The translations under genes were made by a program, and so were the position numbers. 64,000 nt of DNA from Ignavibacteriota bacterium (GTDB lineage: Bacteria > Bacteroidota > Ignavibacteria > Tepidaquicellales > OLB5): positions 1 through 64,000 of the forward strand of contig RPQH01000009.1 of assembly GCA_003820375.1 (NCBI GenBank). Reading direction: 5' to 3'. Below, one piece after another: positions 36,891-46,114 of this stretch; position 1 is the stretch's first letter, and the number at the start of each line of letters is the position of its first letter. The notes beneath the pieces are model-generated. The model had not been told where the DNA came from and made no database searches. It saw nothing but the letters and a program-made list of their open reading frames with translations.

Positions 36891-38576
36891 TCATTTTAAC
36901 AAAATTAATTTCTTTGTATCAATCGTTACACCATCAGAAATTAATCTATAAAAATACACACCGCTTGGATAATTTGAAGCATTCCATTCAACTTCATAAG
37001 TACCGGAATTTAATTGTTCATTTACAAGAGTTGAAATTTCTCTTCCTATTACATCGAAGATTTTCAGGGTAACTATCCCCCCTTTACTAAAGGGGGGCAG
37101 GGGGGTTCCTATGTCAAACTTTATCTTTGTTGAAGGATTGAATGGATTGGGATAGTTTTGATATAAACTGTATTGTTCAGGAATTTCAATTGAAATAGGT
37201 TGAATACCAACTTGCTGGGAGTACTTTATTGTTGCCCATCTATTGTAACTATTACCGGTCACATACACATTATTATCTTTAACACATATACTATAAATAT
37301 GGTCTTCATAATTTGCAATACTTGTATAAGAAATATTCCACTTTAAATTGCCCAGGGAATCATATTTTATTGTTTCATAATTATAGTTATTTGTGATTGA
37401 ACCTGTATCTTGTATTGATCCGGCAGTATAAACATTATCATTACTGTCCAAAGTCATAATCATAGCACCATCATACCCATTAACCGGACCATTAAACTGT
37501 CTTATCCATAATGAATCTCCATATTGGTTGTATTTGATTGTATAAAAATCGGTTGAAGTTGAAGGATTAGTAACCCATCCTGTCACATACAATGATCCAT
37601 TTTTCCCTACCCTGCAATCAATTGCGACATCCCTATTATAATTAGAATTTCCTGCATATAGTTTATACCATTCAAGGGTTCCCGTTGAATTATATTTCAT
37701 CACAATTGCATCCCCAAAACTATAAGTACCATAACTTTCTCCAACTATATATATTGCATCCTTCCCTAGTACCATAGCGTTTACGGCATCGATATTATTA
37801 TTTCTATCAAAATATTTTACCCATTTTTGTGCACCTGAAGAATCATATTTTACTAAAAAAATATCATATTTCTCATATTGTCCAGCACGGCAATGTCCAG
37901 ACATATATATATTTGAAGAATCATCAACACCTATTGAGATAACATAATCTTCTTTGTTGTTAATTGAATTAAATATCTTCGCCCACATTGGAATACCTGA
38001 AATATTGTACTTTATCAAAATAATATTATTTGAGTCACGTACATTTTCGTAATAAATATTACCTGCGGCATATATGTAATTTGATGAATCCAAACAAATA
38101 GTTTTACCTGTTGTGTAAGGATAGGAAGCAATCCATTGCTGAACTCCTGAAGAGTTATATTTAATAAGTGTCAAATCCGAATAATTATAACTTGAGTTTG
38201 TTGCTCCAATTAAATAAATAAAACCGGATTTATCAAACAGCATATTGTTACAATAATCATTAGTATTTTGAGATCCATTATACCTATTAATCCATTGCTC
38301 AATTCCTGATGAATTATATTTCATAAGGGTAAAATCACTGTAAGTACCGTAGCCAAAACTATTCCCCGAAACAAAGACATTATTACTTCCATCAACTAAT
38401 ATTTTATGAGGTACATCATTCCAATTCCCGGGTCCGTAATAAGTAGCTACCCATTCCTGATTTACCTGGGTATAAGTATTTCCATTAAGCAGTATTATCT
38501 CAGCAGTTACCAGCAGGAATATAAGAAGTGTGTTTATTTTTTTCATCTCTTTATTTAAAAAGAGTTTATAAAACAA
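36891..38576 (-). CDS. SBBP-repeat beta-propeller protein with T9SS sorting domain
   Basis: 561 residues. A signal peptide of about 38 residues precedes repeated SBBP blades (LMKYNSSGIEQWINRYNG..., YLIGATNSSYNYSDLTLIKYNSSGVQQWIASY...), each with the D-x-x-[IV]-KY[ND]SSG...W core. The T9SS sorting domain starts at LYQNYPNPFNPSTKIKF. Its linker contains GTPLPPFSKGGIVTLK, coded by a REP-like palindrome inserted in frame (37076-37107). Similar proteins lie at 42195 and 44116, so this is a paralogous family. ATG is Met1; a second Met at codon 11 (MKKINTLLIF) is an equally good start and gives a more regular signal peptide. Confidence 0.86.
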   Translation of the reverse strand: MFYKLFLNKEMKKINTLLIFLLVTAEIILLNGNTYTQVNQEWVATYYGPGNWNDVPHKILVDGSNNVFVSGNSFGYGTYSDFTLMKYNSSGIEQWINRYNGSQNTNDYCNNMLFDKSGFIYLIGATNSSYNYSDLTLIKYNSSGVQQWIASYPYTTGKTICLDSSNYIYAAGNIYYENVRDSNNIILIKYNISGIPMWAKIFNSINNKEDYVISIGVDDSSNIYMSGHCRAGQYEKYDIFLVKYDSSGAQKWVKYFDRNNNIDAVNAMVLGKDAIYIVGESYGTYSFGDAIVMKYNSTGTLEWYKLYAGNSNYNRDVAIDCRVGKNGSLYVTGWVTNPSTSTDFYTIKYNQYGDSLWIRQFNGPVNGYDGAMIMTLDSNDNVYTAGSIQDTGSITNNYNYETIKYDSLGNLKWNISYTSIANYEDHIYSICVKDNNVYVTGNSYNRWATIKYSQQVGIQPISIEIPEQYSLYQNYPNPFNPSTKIKFDIGTPLPPFSKGGIVTLKIFDVIGREISTLVNEQLNSGTYEVEWNASNYPSGVYFYRLISDGVTIDTKKLILLK

Positions 38577-38812
38577 AGTAAGAAGATAAATTAACTTAAC
38601 TCATTACAAGAGGTTATTCAAGTGAAAAATGAGACAAAGATTACATTGTTTATATCCTTATCTATAAAACCGCTTAAGAATAAAATTCTATATACTTCTT
38701 ATCATTCTTTACATTCTTGTTTATCGGAGTGCAGCTCGGAGTGCAGTTCAGAGTTTGATTGATATTACACCCTCCTCCTCAAGTGGTATTTGAGAAGGAG
38801 GAAAATAAGTAA
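38577..38812. other. gap with a palindrome, no gene
   Basis: Contains the inverted repeat CCTCCTCCTCAA-gtggta-TTTGAGAAGGAGG (about 38770-38801), another C-rich/G-rich hairpin. The rest, including short AGTGCAGTTCAGAG-type repeats, holds nothing recognised. Confidence 0.5.
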
Positions 38813-38995
38813 TTATGCTATCTGAAAATTTTGTAATAACCGGTAATGCTCTTCTTCATATTTTTCAACCAATGTCAGAAGAGTTTCTAACTCATTTGCT
38901 TCAGGTTTTGTTTTATAAAATCCTCCCCAAAGCTCTTCAATTCTATTTAAAGCAATTTTATATTCTCTGTTGGTTTTTATAAATTTAATATTCAT
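38813..38995 (-). CDS. HigA-like N-terminal fragment protein without HTH
   Basis: 60 residues. The sequence (KFIKTNREYKIALNRIEELWGG...EANELETLLTLVEKYEEEHYRL) lines up with the N-terminal domain of HigA-type antitoxins (typically IKTEEDYEEALARIEELM...GDELELLATLVEAYEEKHYPI). The helix-turn-helix domain that should follow is absent; the protein stops where it would begin. A HigB toxin gene is not seen next to it. It may be a remnant of a TA system, or a small independent binding protein. Confidence 0.6.
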   Translation of the reverse strand: MNIKFIKTNREYKIALNRIEELWGGFYKTKPEANELETLLTLVEKYEEEHYRLLQNFQIA

Positions 38996-39050
38996 GGCTG
39001 CTCTTTCTGATATTTTTAACTGAAATGAAACTGCATTTTATTTTAAAATA

Positions 39051-39084
39051 CCCGAGCCGGAATCATGCCAAATTCCGGCTCGGG
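39051..39084 (-). terminator. terminator hairpin of the outer-membrane protein gene
   Basis: The 13-base stem CCCGAGCCGGAAT / ATTCCGGCTCGGG has an 8-base loop. On the minus strand it is followed by TATTTTAAAATA, a weak U-tract. It lies 52 bases after the barrel gene that reads towards it. Confidence 0.7.
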
Positions 39085-39135
39085 ATTAGAGGTAATTTAG
39101 TGTAGCAAAATTCAATGCCTTATTGAGTTCTTCCT

Positions 39136-39810
39136 TTATTTCCTTGTTGGAAAATAATAACTGACTTTAATCTGCGGTGTTAGAAATCCAATTGCTGTAT
39201 AGTCGTCTGCCGTTGTACTCTCATTTGTAATTTGGTCTTCATATTTCGGATAAAACACATTATAATCAAGAAACAATCCTATAGTAAAATTCTTCTTCGC
39301 AGTATATTCTGCACCTGCACCAACATTAAATCCGCATGAACTATTGCTGTGATTTTTCGTTTCTTTGTTGATGTTTCCTTCAAAAAGCCCGTCTTCAAAT
39401 TGTTCCCAATTATAAGAACCTGCACCAACTCTTACAAATGGTGATACAACCGGGTTACGGAACATGTGCCTAAAATTATAGATTGCATTTATTGAAGCTG
39501 AAGCATTAATCCACATTGGTTCTGTGCCAACAGGTTTGTATATAGCACGGTGTGTATTGTAACCGCCTGAAAATGTTCCTTCAACACCAAAACCTTTTGT
39601 GAAGAAATAACTAACACCAAGACCGAACTGGGAACCGACTTTAAAATAATCAGTTGTTTTTATGGTTGAAGAATAATCACCGTTTACCGGAATGTTTACA
39701 CCGCCATAAAGTGAAATTCCGATTTTTCCCTTCATATCAGTTTTTGATGTTTGTGCATTCACAAGATAAGGAGTAACTAAAATTAATAATGTGATAATAT
39801 ATTTTTTCAT
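39136..39810 (-). CDS. outer-membrane beta-barrel protein
   Basis: 224 residues. Signal peptide (about 1-19, ending VNAQ). Barrel strands GKIGISLYGGVNIPVNG, VGSQFGLGVSYFFTKGFGVEGTFSGGYNTH, VSPFVRVGAGSYNW, CGFNVGAGAEYTAKKNFTIGLFLDYNVFYP and a final aromatic strand LTPQIKVSYYFPTRK. It is similar in size and build to the barrel at 19501-20130. Function unknown. Confidence 0.82.
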   Translation of the reverse strand: MKKYIITLLILVTPYLVNAQTSKTDMKGKIGISLYGGVNIPVNGDYSSTIKTTDYFKVGSQFGLGVSYFFTKGFGVEGTFSGGYNTHRAIYKPVGTEPMWINASASINAIYNFRHMFRNPVVSPFVRVGAGSYNWEQFEDGLFEGNINKETKNHSNSSCGFNVGAGAEYTAKKNFTIGLFLDYNVFYPKYEDQITNESTTADDYTAIGFLTPQIKVSYYFPTRK

Positions 39811-40137
39811 TTTTTCGTTATTTAAATTTGTAAATAGATTTTAGTTTTATTTTTTTCCGATTCTTTGATTTGTTTTTTTTATCACCGGTAGTTTTTTTTA
39901 TAATCAAACCAAAGCTGGATTTCTTAATTAATTCCTGAATTAATTTATTTATTATTTCCTGCATTATTCAGATTTCTTTACAAATTTATGCTTAAAAATC
40001 AGGGCTGCAAAAACAAATTCTTTCTTATATTAAACGCCGGAAGTCATATGGATGCCTAAAAAATATTGTTTAAATCATTATTTATCAATATTTTTATGCA
40101 AAATTTAAATAAAACTCCGAACATAAAATAATTCACT
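39811..40137. other. intergenic region, no gene seen
   Basis: AT-rich gap between divergent genes, holding their promoters presumably. No clear -33/-7 pair, repeat or RNA was recognised. Confidence 0.5.
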
Positions 40138-41664
40138 TTGAAAACAGTAAGTGATGATCTTTTCAGGCTGGTAAAATCTTTAACACCATTAGAAAAAGGG
40201 TATTTTAAAAAATTTGCAGCCAGGAACACTCCCGGGGAAAAGAATAATTATATCATTCTTTTTGATGCTGTTGATAATATGAATTCTTACGACGAGGAGT
40301 TACTTTGCAGAAAACTTAAGCATGTTTCTTTCACTAAACAGCTTCCTGTTTACAAAAACTACCTTTATAATCTCATTCTCAAAAGTCTTTTTAGCAATTC
40401 AACGTACGAAACAATTGACTTAAAAATTAATGAACTAATACAGAACTCAAGCATACTTATCAGAAAGGCAATGCATAAGGAAGCCTTAAAATATCTTAAA
40501 AAGGCTAAGGCTATAGCAGCTAAGTTCGAAAAGTCAAAATCATTACTTGAAATACTTGCAATGGAAAGATCAATAATAATGTCTATGCCTGATAAGCATA
40601 CTTATGATTCCAGGATGAAATTATATAATGAGGAGCTTTTGATTTTAAAATCACTTGAGAAGCAGCTGAAATTATCCTGGTTATCTGATGATATGGTTTT
40701 GCATGTTGAGTTTAAAGGTGATTATAGAGTTAAAGAAAAAGAAATCAAAAAGATTATGTCTGACCCGGTATTAAAAGAATATGATAAGCTGAAAGATTTT
40801 ACTTCAAAAAAATTTATTCTTCACATTCATCTTTTTGAACAGTTTGCAAAAGAAGAAATTAAAAAAGTTCATTATTACCTTAAGAAGGAAATTGACCTTG
40901 TCCAGGATTACAAATTCATGATTCCATCTATTATCAGGACTTATATTCAAACGCTTATAAATTACCTTTTGTTTTCAAATATACTTAAAGACCGTAATAA
41001 CGAAGCGTATGCACTGAAAAAAATCAATGAGCTTAAACGAAATATAAAGAGCAAGATACCTCTTGATATGGAAATAATGCTGCTTTCAAATATTTGCTAT
41101 GCTGAGATAATTATCTCCACAAATAATTGCGGTATGCATAAAGGAAGAGTAACTGCAAAAAAAATTGAAGAGCTTCTATCCAAATATTCTTCTGAAATAC
41201 CTCTTGCTCTTAGGGTTGTATTGCTAATCAATACAGCAAAGTTCTGGTTTATAGACAGAAATTTCGAAAATGCATTGAGGATGATTAATTGCATGATTAA
41301 TGAAGTACCCCCGGCATTTAAACAGGACTTATATGACTTTTCGAAATTATTCCAGTTGTTAATACATTTTGAGCTTGGAAACTTTATCCTGCTTGAAAAT
41401 ACAGTTGAATCCACTTACAGGTTTTTGAATAACCGTAAATCGTTATTTGATGTTGAGACTGCAATTATAGAATTTTTAAGAAAAATGCTCCGTGCACAGG
41501 AAAACGAGTATAAAGAAATTTACGAAGAATTATTATTAAATCTGGAAAAATCTGCAGATAAAATTCAAAGCAAAATTACAATGGGTAATTTTAATTTCAT
41601 TATGTGGGCAAAAAGCAAAATAATGAACAAACCGATAATAGAGTTAATGAAAGCAGGAAATTGA
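40138..41664 (+). CDS. helical protein of unknown function
   Basis: 508 residues, without signal peptide or membrane helix, almost all helical. The N-terminus (DDLFRLVKSLTPLEKGYFKKFAARNTPGEKNNYIILFDAVDNM) and the repeat-like helices (KAMHKEALKYLKKAKAIAAKFE, FENALRMINCMINEVPPAF, FELGNFILLENTVESTYRFLNNRK) resemble large helical-repeat proteins found across the Bacteroidota/Ignavibacteriota branch. The start is TTG. A scaffold or adaptor role is possible but not shown. It is not in an operon. Confidence 0.65.
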   Translation: MKTVSDDLFRLVKSLTPLEKGYFKKFAARNTPGEKNNYIILFDAVDNMNSYDEELLCRKLKHVSFTKQLPVYKNYLYNLILKSLFSNSTYETIDLKINELIQNSSILIRKAMHKEALKYLKKAKAIAAKFEKSKSLLEILAMERSIIMSMPDKHTYDSRMKLYNEELLILKSLEKQLKLSWLSDDMVLHVEFKGDYRVKEKEIKKIMSDPVLKEYDKLKDFTSKKFILHIHLFEQFAKEEIKKVHYYLKKEIDLVQDYKFMIPSIIRTYIQTLINYLLFSNILKDRNNEAYALKKINELKRNIKSKIPLDMEIMLLSNICYAEIIISTNNCGMHKGRVTAKKIEELLSKYSSEIPLALRVVLLINTAKFWFIDRNFENALRMINCMINEVPPAFKQDLYDFSKLFQLLIHFELGNFILLENTVESTYRFLNNRKSLFDVETAIIEFLRKMLRAQENEYKEIYEELLLNLEKSADKIQSKITMGNFNFIMWAKSKIMNKPIIELMKAGN

Positions 41665-41685
41665 TGCACATGCTTTTGTTCAGTG

Positions 41686-42132
41686 TCATCTATCCATAGG
41701 ATAACCCTTATCAGCCCAGTCAGTTTTTAAGTTACGCGGAAGATTTAATAGCTTTACATTTGAATAATCCATTTCCTTAAGCAAGCTGAATGCCGGTCGG
41801 ATATTCGGACAATCTTTAAACGGACAACAGCCGCAGTATATTACAATATCTGCATCCTTAGCATATTTACCGGCTGTTTCTTTAAGTTTATTAAGATTAG
41901 ATTGATTCATTGCCGGACCAATCCTGACAGAGTTTCTTACTCCACCAAAGCTGCCTATATCCAGAATGATAGGTTGTTTTTTTGACGGGTCATTAATAAT
42001 AGATGCAGGTACTGACGGCTCCATTAACTGGTCTTTTGTCCATGGTTCGTTATTTTTATCCGACTTTGAACAACCGCTAAATATTGCAGATAGAAGAAAT
42101 AAAACCAATAGTAATTTGTTTTTCATAATCAA
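41686..42132 (-). CDS. rhodanese-like lipoprotein
   Basis: 148 residues. Lipoprotein signal with Cys at about residue 21 (FSGCSK). The remainder is a rhodanese-type domain: ILDIGSFGGVRNSVRIGPAM and DIVIYCGCCPFKDCPNIRPAFSLLKEMDYSNVKLLNLPRNLKTDWADKGYPMD. The active-site cysteine is in IYCGCCPFKDC, which has four cysteines instead of the usual single Cys and so may bind a metal or form disulfides. Rhodaneses transfer sulfur; the substrate is unknown. Confidence 0.8.
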   Translation of the reverse strand: MIMKNKLLLVLFLLSAIFSGCSKSDKNNEPWTKDQLMEPSVPASIINDPSKKQPIILDIGSFGGVRNSVRIGPAMNQSNLNKLKETAGKYAKDADIVIYCGCCPFKDCPNIRPAFSLLKEMDYSNVKLLNLPRNLKTDWADKGYPMDR

Positions 42133-42194
42133 GAAAACTATTTGAAAAAATATACTTTTACAAGAGGAAATTTGATAACAGATTCACTATTTCA

Positions 42195-43901
42195 CTATTT
42201 GAGCAAAACCATCCGCTTCGTACCAATTATGTTTCCATCTGTAATGAGTTGATAGAAATACACTCCGCTTGGAGAATTACTTGCATTCCATTCAATTTCA
42301 TAAGTACCGGGGTTTAATTGTTCATTTACAATAGTAGATATTTCTTTTCCAATTACATCATAAATTACAATCTCCACGTTTGACATTTCACCTATCACGT
42401 TTGACGGTATTCCAAACTTTATCTTTGTTGATGGGTTAAATGGATTGGGATAGTTTTGATACAATAAAAATAGTTCCGGAATTTCAGCAGAAGATTGATG
42501 TATTCCTGTCAATTCAGAATATTTTATTGTAATAAAATCATAGCTTGTACCAGTGTTACGAACTTGTCCGGTAACATAAACATTACATAAATTATCTACA
42601 AAAATTCCCGATGCAGCATCACCTAAATTTGCTGAACCATTATAACTTTTGCTCCACTGTGTATCACCAGAGGGATTATATTTAATTAAAAATAAATCAT
42701 TATACGAACCTGAATATGTTTTACTTTCACCTGCCAAATATATGTAACCAGAATTATCTAAAGACATCGCATTTACTCTATCTTCATTATTTCCTACTCC
42801 ATTGTAAATTACTGCCCATTCCTGAGCACCGGATGACTTATATTTCACAATTCCTATATCTCCATTATTTGGATTCCAGCAGTTACCTGTAACATATATA
42901 TTATAATTAGCATCAAGCAATATTTTGCTGGCTATATCATCTCTGTGAATAGAATTATCGAACACCTGTACCCATTGTTGAACACCTGATGAATTATATT
43001 TTATTGTTACAAAATCATAATAAGCATTAGTTGTTTGGTGGCTAGCTCCAGTTACGTAAACATTATTATTACTATCTGTAATAACATCTGTGGCAAAATC
43101 CTGGTAGTAATCCGGTCCATTATATAAATTTGTCCATTGCATAACTCCTGAACTGTCATATTTAATTGTTATATAATCCATCAAGTGTAAATAACCGCTT
43201 ATGTTTGCATATCCTGTTATTATAACATTATTTAATTTATCTATAGTTATTCCAAGTATATCATCATCTTGATTACCTGATCCGTTGTACGTTCTTGACC
43301 AAAGCAGATCACCAAATGAATTATATTTAATTAAAATAATATCCGTACCTGATGTTTCGCTGTCACCAATATAACCGGAAACATATATGTTACCGGAATT
43401 ATCAGTTATAACCGAACTTCCGATATCATTTGCATTAGTAGGCCCATTGTATGTTTTTACCCATTGTTGAACACCAGATGAATCGTATTTTAATAAAACA
43501 ATATCCCTGTAATATGGACTAGTAGTTGAATGAGATATATATCCCGTTATATAAATATTGCCTGATTTATCTGCAGTTACAGCATATGCCTTATCATTTG
43601 CATTATATGCTCCATCATACCTTTTAACCCATTGTTGAACACCTGACAAGCTATATTTTATCGTACATATGTCTAATTCAGAAGAGTCACCGTAACTATA
43701 TCCGCAAACATAGATATAATTTCCATAATTAGTAATAGAAGTACAAGCATCTGTACTATTTCCCGGTCCATTATAAATACTCAACCATTCCTCTGTTACC
43801 TGAGAATACGAATTACTTATGATTGAGATTAATACTACCATAAGAATTGTAAAAAGGAGTTTAGATTTTTCGATGAGGTTTTGAGTTTTCATTGCTGTCA
43901 A
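42195..43901 (-). CDS. SBBP-repeat beta-propeller protein with T9SS sorting domain
   Basis: 568 residues. Signal peptide to about 33, then SBBP blades (TIKYSLSGVQQWVKRYDGAYN..., IVLLKYDSSGVQQWVKTYNGPTNAND, ILIKYNSFGDLLWSRTYNGSGNQDD, TIKYDSSGVMQWTNLYNG...). The T9SS sorting domain begins at LYQNYPNPFNPSTKIKFGIP. Its linker SNVIGEMSNVEI is extended by a tandem repeat (about 42375-42408). A paralogue of the genes at 36891 and 44116. Confidence 0.86.
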   Translation of the reverse strand: MTAMKTQNLIEKSKLLFTILMVVLISIISNSYSQVTEEWLSIYNGPGNSTDACTSITNYGNYIYVCGYSYGDSSELDICTIKYSLSGVQQWVKRYDGAYNANDKAYAVTADKSGNIYITGYISHSTTSPYYRDIVLLKYDSSGVQQWVKTYNGPTNANDIGSSVITDNSGNIYVSGYIGDSETSGTDIILIKYNSFGDLLWSRTYNGSGNQDDDILGITIDKLNNVIITGYANISGYLHLMDYITIKYDSSGVMQWTNLYNGPDYYQDFATDVITDSNNNVYVTGASHQTTNAYYDFVTIKYNSSGVQQWVQVFDNSIHRDDIASKILLDANYNIYVTGNCWNPNNGDIGIVKYKSSGAQEWAVIYNGVGNNEDRVNAMSLDNSGYIYLAGESKTYSGSYNDLFLIKYNPSGDTQWSKSYNGSANLGDAASGIFVDNLCNVYVTGQVRNTGTSYDFITIKYSELTGIHQSSAEIPELFLLYQNYPNPFNPSTKIKFGIPSNVIGEMSNVEIVIYDVIGKEISTIVNEQLNPGTYEIEWNASNSPSGVYFYQLITDGNIIGTKRMVLLK

Positions 43902-44115
43902 TATAATTTTTAGGGGAAAATAAAATTAAACGAAAATCAACAATGCAATATGTGTAAAATCAGTATCTTATAATATAAAATATATATGTTAATTTCAAAC
44001 CAGAAATCCCCAATCTCTACTTGAGATTTGAGCTCTAATTCATTTCTCAATTCTACTTTAATCAATCAAAAAATCCCTGATAGACGATATCAGTGAATAG
44101 AATGAATCACTGTAA

Positions 44116-45753
44116 TCATTTCAATAAAATTAATTTCTTCGTATTAATCACTTCCTCATCAGAAATCAATCTGTAAAAATATATACCGCTTGGATAATCA
44201 CTTCCATTCCATTCAACTTCATATGTGCCGGGTTTTAATTTATCATTAACAAGTGCAGTTATTTCTCTTCCGAGGATATCAAATATTGCAAGCTTCACAA
44301 GCCCATCCCCCTTGCCCCCTTGATAAGGGGGAATTGAAAAGCGGATCTTTGTTGATGGATTGAATGGATTGGGATAGTTTTGGCTGAGAGAATATTTAAC
44401 TGATACCTGATTAGATATTGGATTAATACCAATTAATTCTGAATATTGAATAGCAAACATACCCACATTTGTAAAACCCGCTACATTTATCTTATTATTT
44501 CTGGCAATTATTTTTTTGCTTGAATTATAACTTGTGTCACCGTTTCTAAAAAACTTTATCCATTGCTGATTTCCATTTGTATTATATTTTATTGTTACTG
44601 CCTCAATAAATTCATTCATATGGTCATAAATACTCCATCCGGTTACATATACATCTCCTGTATTGTTCACATATAATGAATATGCTTCTTCATCATCATT
44701 ATAAATACTATTATAAGTATTTAGCCATTTAACGTTACCTGCAGTATCAATTTTAACAGTACAAAAATCCTCATTATTATTACTGCCATTTGTACCACCA
44801 GCAATATATAAATTTTTCGAACTATCAATATCTATAAAATATGAAGAACAGGGAGATTTACATATCCATTTAACATTTCCGCTTGAATCATATTTTATTG
44901 TAGCAGATATATAAAGATATTCTACTGAAGTTCCTGTTACATATACGTTATCACAATTATCATTAATGACACAAAATGCTTGGTCATCATAATTCATAAT
45001 ACCATTATATCTATTTATCCAAATTAAATCGCCAGTTTGGTTGTATTTAAGGGTTGCAAAATCATACGAATAATAATTTTGACCGCAACTCTCGCCAGTA
45101 ACATATATATTATTATGTGAATCAATAGATACCGAATAAGAAAAATCATCGAAATTACCTGGACCATTATATCTTCTTACCCATGCTGTATCACCATTCG
45201 GTAAATATTTAATTGTACAATAATCGTATCCATTTTCTAAACTAGGTCCTGTAATAATGATATTATTAAATTTATCAAAAACCATAGATGTTGCAAAATC
45301 ACTATGATTTGCAGAACCATTATATGTTCTATACCAAAGTAAATTACCACTTGAATCATATTTTACTAACAAAAAGTCGCTAAATCCCCATACAGAAGTT
45401 TCGTAAAATCCCCCTGCTATGTATATATTTCCTTCATAATCTACTGCTATTGAAGTGGGTTCACTTGACATATTGCTATCATTCCCCAAAAATGTTCTTA
45501 TCCAAATACTGTCACCTGTATTTGATAATTTAATAACTTTTATTTTTCCCGAATAAGGACTAGAATTATCTTTAATATTAACAATTCTACTTGTAATAAA
45601 TATATTTCCCTCCTCATCTACATCCATTAGTTTTGATATATTTAAAACACAATTCAAGTTAGGATGAGTATAAACCCACTCCTGTGTTACCTGTGAATAT
45701 ATATTATTAATTATTATCAGAAAAACAATGGAAACAATTTTATTAATCTTCAT
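44116..45753 (-). CDS. SBBP-repeat beta-propeller protein with T9SS sorting domain
   Basis: 545 residues. Signal peptide about 1-20, then SBBP blades (VKYDSSGNLLWYRTYNGSANHSD, IKYLPNGDTAWVRRYNGPGNFDD, LKYNQTGDLIWINRYNGIMNYDD, IKYDSSGNVKWICKS). The T9SS sorting domain begins LSQNYPNPFNPSTKIRFSIP and includes PYQGGKGDG, coded by a REP-like palindrome (44300-44336). The three SBBP paralogues share a conserved repeat spacing and are probably cell-surface or secreted; their ligand is unknown. Confidence 0.86.
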   Translation of the reverse strand: MKINKIVSIVFLIIINNIYSQVTQEWVYTHPNLNCVLNISKLMDVDEEGNIFITSRIVNIKDNSSPYSGKIKVIKLSNTGDSIWIRTFLGNDSNMSSEPTSIAVDYEGNIYIAGGFYETSVWGFSDFLLVKYDSSGNLLWYRTYNGSANHSDFATSMVFDKFNNIIITGPSLENGYDYCTIKYLPNGDTAWVRRYNGPGNFDDFSYSVSIDSHNNIYVTGESCGQNYYSYDFATLKYNQTGDLIWINRYNGIMNYDDQAFCVINDNCDNVYVTGTSVEYLYISATIKYDSSGNVKWICKSPCSSYFIDIDSSKNLYIAGGTNGSNNNEDFCTVKIDTAGNVKWLNTYNSIYNDDEEAYSLYVNNTGDVYVTGWSIYDHMNEFIEAVTIKYNTNGNQQWIKFFRNGDTSYNSSKKIIARNNKINVAGFTNVGMFAIQYSELIGINPISNQVSVKYSLSQNYPNPFNPSTKIRFSIPPYQGGKGDGLVKLAIFDILGREITALVNDKLKPGTYEVEWNGSDYPSGIYFYRLISDEEVINTKKLILLK

Positions 45754-46114
45754 ATTTGATTAATTCAATTTTCTAATTTTGGATTTCATATTCAAAATAC
45801 TATCTAAGTTTAGTAATAACAAAGACATTATTAGGCAGTTTGCAGGTCTAAATATGTTATGATTTTTTTAAAAACAAATCAAATGTTTGAAATTCTTTTC
45901 AAAACAGCCACTTTCATCAGGACTGAAAATGATGTTTGTGTCTTGGGATTTGCGCATAAATCAAGCGTATCTGTCTGTGATGATCCAAGGGGTACCCCCC
46001 GTTTTCGCCTGCCGGTGGCAGTCAGGCGGGAATGTGATATTAATTCCCTGTTCATTTTTCGGTGGAATTGCATTATCAATGCTTATATATTTGTTATAAT
46101 TAAATTATTAAAAT
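45754..46114. other. 361-bp gap upstream of ada, no gene
   Basis: Contains the hairpin CGCCTGCC-ggt-GGCAGtcAGGCG at about 46006-46030, the only G+C-rich spot. Small frames here have no support. An Ada-box type operator was looked for but not recognised. Confidence 0.5.
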
